Source: Fidelibacterota bacterium (GTDB lineage: Bacteria > Fidelibacterota > Marinisomatia > Marinisomatales > J089). From it: 7,690 nucleotides of DNA. The stretch is from positions 1 to 7,690 of the forward strand of contig RFIZ01000240.1 of assembly GCA_003695105.1 (NCBI GenBank), given 5' to 3'. The notes below the pieces were generated by a model. It worked only from the letters and a program-made list of their open reading frames with translations, was not told the origin of the DNA and searched no databases. Position numbers and translations under genes: made by a program. Positions 5,309 to 7,690 of the stretch are shown here, one piece after another. Within the stretch, counting starts at the first letter, position 1. The number at the start of each line of letters is the position of its first letter.

Positions 5309-7033
5309 ATGAATGCGCCTTTTAATCCCCAATTTTCCCGTCTGGGAGAAATCCTGGTCCATCATGGGAAAATCTCCGAAAGTGATCTGAATACGGCTCT
5401 GGCCCAACAGAAACAATCCAGCGAAAAACTGGGAGAAATCCTCGTGGGCCAGGGGCTCATCTCGGAGGAAGATCTGGTCCACGCCTATTCGGCCCAGCTG
5501 GGCTACCGGGCCATCCAGGAGGATGACCTGTTTGCCGCGGATCCGGAAGTGGTCCAGTTGATTCCGGAAGATTTTGCCCGCCAATATATGGTGCTGGCTC
5601 TCCACAAGAATGACTCCGTGGTGGCGGTGGCCATGGAAGATCCGGAAGACCTGGTTGCCATCGATTCCATCAAACGCCTGACCGGCTTGGATCCGGAGGT
5701 CAGCGTGGCCGGACCCAACGCCCTCAACCGGGCTCTGGACCAGATCTACGGCCGCATCCGGCAGAGCGGGGAAGTGGAAGAAGCGCTCCAGGGTTTGACA
5801 GTGATCAAAGGGGATGAAGAGGATCGGGAGGAGGTGGATCTGTCCCCGGATGCAGCCTCCACCGATGATGCTCCGATTGTCAAACTGGTGAATCTGATCT
5901 TACAGGAGGCCATCAAAGAACGGGCCACCGATATTCACATCGAACCGCAACAAAAACATATTGCCGTCCGGATTCGAATCGACGGGGTGCTCCAGCAGAT
6001 CATGTCGCCGCCGATCACTTCCCTGAACGGACTCACGACGCGGATCAAGATTCTGTCGGACCTGAACATTGCGGAACGGCGGTTGCCCCAGGACGGGCGC
6101 TTTACCATCAAGAGCGGCAACCGGGAGATCGACGTCCGGGTCTCTGTCCTTCCCACAGTGTACGGGGAAAAAATCGTCATGCGACTCCTGGATAAAACCG
6201 GATTCGATTTCAATCTCAAGACCCTGGGATTTGAAGAGGACATGTACCGCATTTTCAAAAAAGTCATCTCCCAACCCTATGGTATGGTGGTGGTATCCGG
6301 TCCGACCGGATCCGGGAAATCCACTTCACTCTACGCCGCCATGAAGGAGATCAAGAGCGAAGCCATCAATATTTCCACGGTGGAGGATCCGGTGGAATAC
6401 CAGTTGGAGGGGATCAACCAGGTTCAGGTATTTGAAGAGATCGGTCTCACCTTCGGGTCCACCTTGCGGTCCATTCTGCGGCAGGACCCGGATGTGCTGC
6501 TCATCGGAGAAATCCGGGACGAAGAAACCGCCGATATTGCGGTGAAATTTTCCCTGACCGGTCACCTGGTGTTTTCCACGGTTCATGCCAACGACGCTCC
6601 TTCCACCATTACCCGTCTGTTGGACATTGGAATCAAACCGTTTCTGGTAGGGTCCTGTCTCAATCTGGTGATGGCCCAGCGACTGGTACGAACGATCTGT
6701 CCTCACTGTAAAGTTGAGTATACCCCCACCGATGAGGAGTTGGAACTGGTGGGTTTGGAGCGGTCCCAATTGGCCGACGATAAATTGTACCGGGGGAAGG
6801 GATGCTCCCATTGCCGCCGGACCGGATATCTGGGACGTACGGGAATTTTTGAAATCATACCTATGACCCGGAAAATTCGGGGACTGGTCTTCGACAATGC
6901 CAATGAAGACGCCATCCGGGCTGAGGCCATCGCCAATGGAATGAGTACGCTCCGGGAAAGCGGATTGAGGAAAGTCCTGGCCGGCATCACTACCATGGAG
7001 GAAGTCCTCCGATCCACTGTCGAGGACTTTTGA
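5309..7033 (+). CDS. pilB: PilB/GspE-family pilus assembly ATPase with N-terminal MshEN domain
   Basis: 574 residues, the normal length for PilB. Residues 11-63 hold two tandem motifs starting RLGEILVHHG and KLGEILVGQG, the MshEN/T2SSE N-terminal module. An acidic linker (about 150-188) leads to the N2 domain (about 189-300) with ATDIHIEP and RIRIDGVLQ. The catalytic core shows Walker A GPTGSGKST (331-339), the Asp box STVEDPVEYQ (356-365), Walker B DVLLIGEIRDEET (395-407) and the His box TGHLVFSTVHANDA (417-430). Two CxxC pairs (Cys464/467 and Cys499/502) form the zinc-type tetracysteine motif of PilB/GspE. All key residues are present, so it should be an active hexameric motor that powers pilin polymerisation from the cytoplasm. 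The ATG at 5309 is chosen because of the GAGGTGG at 5294-5300. Its stop overlaps the pilC start by one base. A GspE assignment is possible, but the neighbours favour PilB. Confidence 0.93.
   Translation: MNAPFNPQFSRLGEILVHHGKISESDLNTALAQQKQSSEKLGEILVGQGLISEEDLVHAYSAQLGYRAIQEDDLFAADPEVVQLIPEDFARQYMVLALHKNDSVVAVAMEDPEDLVAIDSIKRLTGLDPEVSVAGPNALNRALDQIYGRIRQSGEVEEALQGLTVIKGDEEDREEVDLSPDAASTDDAPIVKLVNLILQEAIKERATDIHIEPQQKHIAVRIRIDGVLQQIMSPPITSLNGLTTRIKILSDLNIAERRLPQDGRFTIKSGNREIDVRVSVLPTVYGEKIVMRLLDKTGFDFNLKTLGFEEDMYRIFKKVISQPYGMVVVSGPTGSGKSTSLYAAMKEIKSEAINISTVEDPVEYQLEGINQVQVFEEIGLTFGSTLRSILRQDPDVLLIGEIRDEETADIAVKFSLTGHLVFSTVHANDAPSTITRLLDIGIKPFLVGSCLNLVMAQRLVRTICPHCKVEYTPTDEELELVGLERSQLADDKLYRGKGCSHCRRTGYLGRTGIFEIIPMTRKIRGLVFDNANEDAIRAEAIANGMSTLRESGLRKVLAGITTMEEVLRSTVEDF
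5339..5497 (+). other. MshEN tandem motif (predicted c-di-GMP site) in the ATPase
   Basis: This encodes ATPase residues 11-63. Two 24-residue motifs (11-34 and 40-63) are joined by five residues. Each follows the pattern R/K-L-G-x-x-L-x-x-x-G with a later Leu and a final Gln. The 24-5-24 arrangement is the one described for c-di-GMP-binding MshE-type N-terminal domains. The second copy begins with Lys instead of Arg and has Tyr60 where the first has Leu31. Confidence 0.6.
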
Positions 7034-7690
7034 TGGCGACCTATACGTTTCTGACCAAAGATGCCGAAGGGAACCGTCATGAAGGTGAAATCCGGGCGGA
7101 TTCCATCGATATGGCCGCCCAAAAACTCTCGGCCAACGATCAGATCGTCATCTCCATCAAAGAGGTGGATACAACGTTCGATTTCCTGGGTCCTTTTATC
7201 GATGAAGTCAGTCTCTCCATCGAAAAATTCCGTAACCGGATTCCCCTCAGCAATATTGTTTTTTTCACCCGCCAACTGTCCACCATGTACAGCGCCGGGT
7301 TGACCCTGGAACGGGCCATCAAAGCCCTGGCGCAGGAAGAAAAACATCCCAAATTGAAAAAAGTCCTGACATCGGTGGCGGAAAATATCCGTAAGGGTAT
7401 GACTCTCTCAGAAGCGTTGGCACGCCATCCGGGGGTATTTTCATCCCTTTTTATCGCCCTGACCCGGGCCGGTGAGGTGAGTGGGAATCTGGACAAAATC
7501 CTGGAAGAATTGGCCACGTACCTGGAAAATCTGGAAGACACCCGACGGAAGGTCAAGGGCGCCCTCACGTATCCTGTCTTCATGATGCTGTTTCTGGCCG
7601 GTATGCTTTCGGCCATGTTTCTCTGGATTATTCCCAAATTTTCGGATGTGTATTCCCAACTGGGTTCCAACCTCCCGGCTGCCACGTTGA
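7033..7690 (+). CDS. pilC: PilC/GspF-family inner-membrane platform protein (partial, N-terminal half)
   Basis: 219 codons are open from ATG 7033 to the window end with no stop; a full PilC is usually about 400 residues. The first 45 residues (MATYTFLTKDAEGNRHEGEI, then A..KL) match the short PilC N-terminal region. The first T2SSF domain (about 72-195) shows FFTRQLSTMYSAGLTLERAI, IRKGMTLSEALARHPGVF and TRAGEVSGNLDKILEELATYL. It leads into the first membrane segment (about 181-200, YPVFMMLFLAGMLSAMFLWI) and the typical IIPKFSDVYSQLGSNLPAAT. The protein is the inner-membrane platform on which pilins assemble and which PilB drives. GAGGA at 7022-7026 is six bases upstream, and the start overlaps the pilB stop (TGATG). 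No pilT lies between pilB and pilC, unlike many pilBTC clusters. The cut at 7690 is the window edge, not a truncation. Confidence 0.9.
   Translation, partial: MATYTFLTKDAEGNRHEGEIRADSIDMAAQKLSANDQIVISIKEVDTTFDFLGPFIDEVSLSIEKFRNRIPLSNIVFFTRQLSTMYSAGLTLERAIKALAQEEKHPKLKKVLTSVAENIRKGMTLSEALARHPGVFSSLFIALTRAGEVSGNLDKILEELATYLENLEDTRRKVKGALTYPVFMMLFLAGMLSAMFLWIIPKFSDVYSQLGSNLPAATL

Noticed and set aside
7140..7685. A 181-codon minus-strand open frame at the right edge
   Set aside because: It is antisense to a clear PilC/GspF reading frame that runs open to the window end. Its Arg/Ser-rich composition is typical of a shadow frame.

Overview
The window is one continuous, plus-strand block of a type IV pilus (T4P) or closely related type II secretion-like assembly operon. 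It has seven genes in a row and almost no non-coding DNA. Both ends are cut: the first gene is only a C-terminal tail and the last is only the N-terminal half. An outer-membrane secretin and a lipoprotein with a lipobox indicate a diderm (Gram-negative-type) bacterium. Base composition is moderately GC-rich, and GTG is used as a start codon at least once. The gene order and the Ig-repeat lipoprotein do not match the standard gamma-proteobacterial pilMNOPQ locus. An uncultured or FCB-like diderm lineage is my low-confidence guess; the sequence alone does not settle it.

Layout: 1-92, tail of a PilN-like protein. 92-673, PilO-like protein. 670-1203, a PilP-position protein with a GspC-like domain. 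1208-2671, PilQ-type secretin. 2674-5295, an 873-residue lipoprotein built of about seven bacterial Ig-like domains, four of which form an A-B-A'-B' duplication. 5309-7033, PilB/GspE-type assembly ATPase with an N-terminal MshEN (c-di-GMP-type) module. 7033-7690, start of PilC/GspF, running off the window. Neighbouring genes overlap by up to 4 bases or are separated by 13 bases or fewer. There are no internal terminators or promoters that I can support and no stretch over 300 bases without a gene.

Together the genes encode most of a pilus machine. PilN and PilO, with the PilP-like protein, form the inner-membrane and periplasmic alignment complex. PilQ is the outer-membrane pore. PilB is the cytoplasmic extension motor and PilC the inner-membrane platform. 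The unusual member is the large Ig-domain lipoprotein inserted between secretin and motor. It sits tightly inside the operon, so it is probably an accessory surface or periplasmic part of the machine, but its function cannot be read from sequence. It is the best candidate here for something undescribed. No RNA genes, mobile elements or CRISPR arrays were seen.
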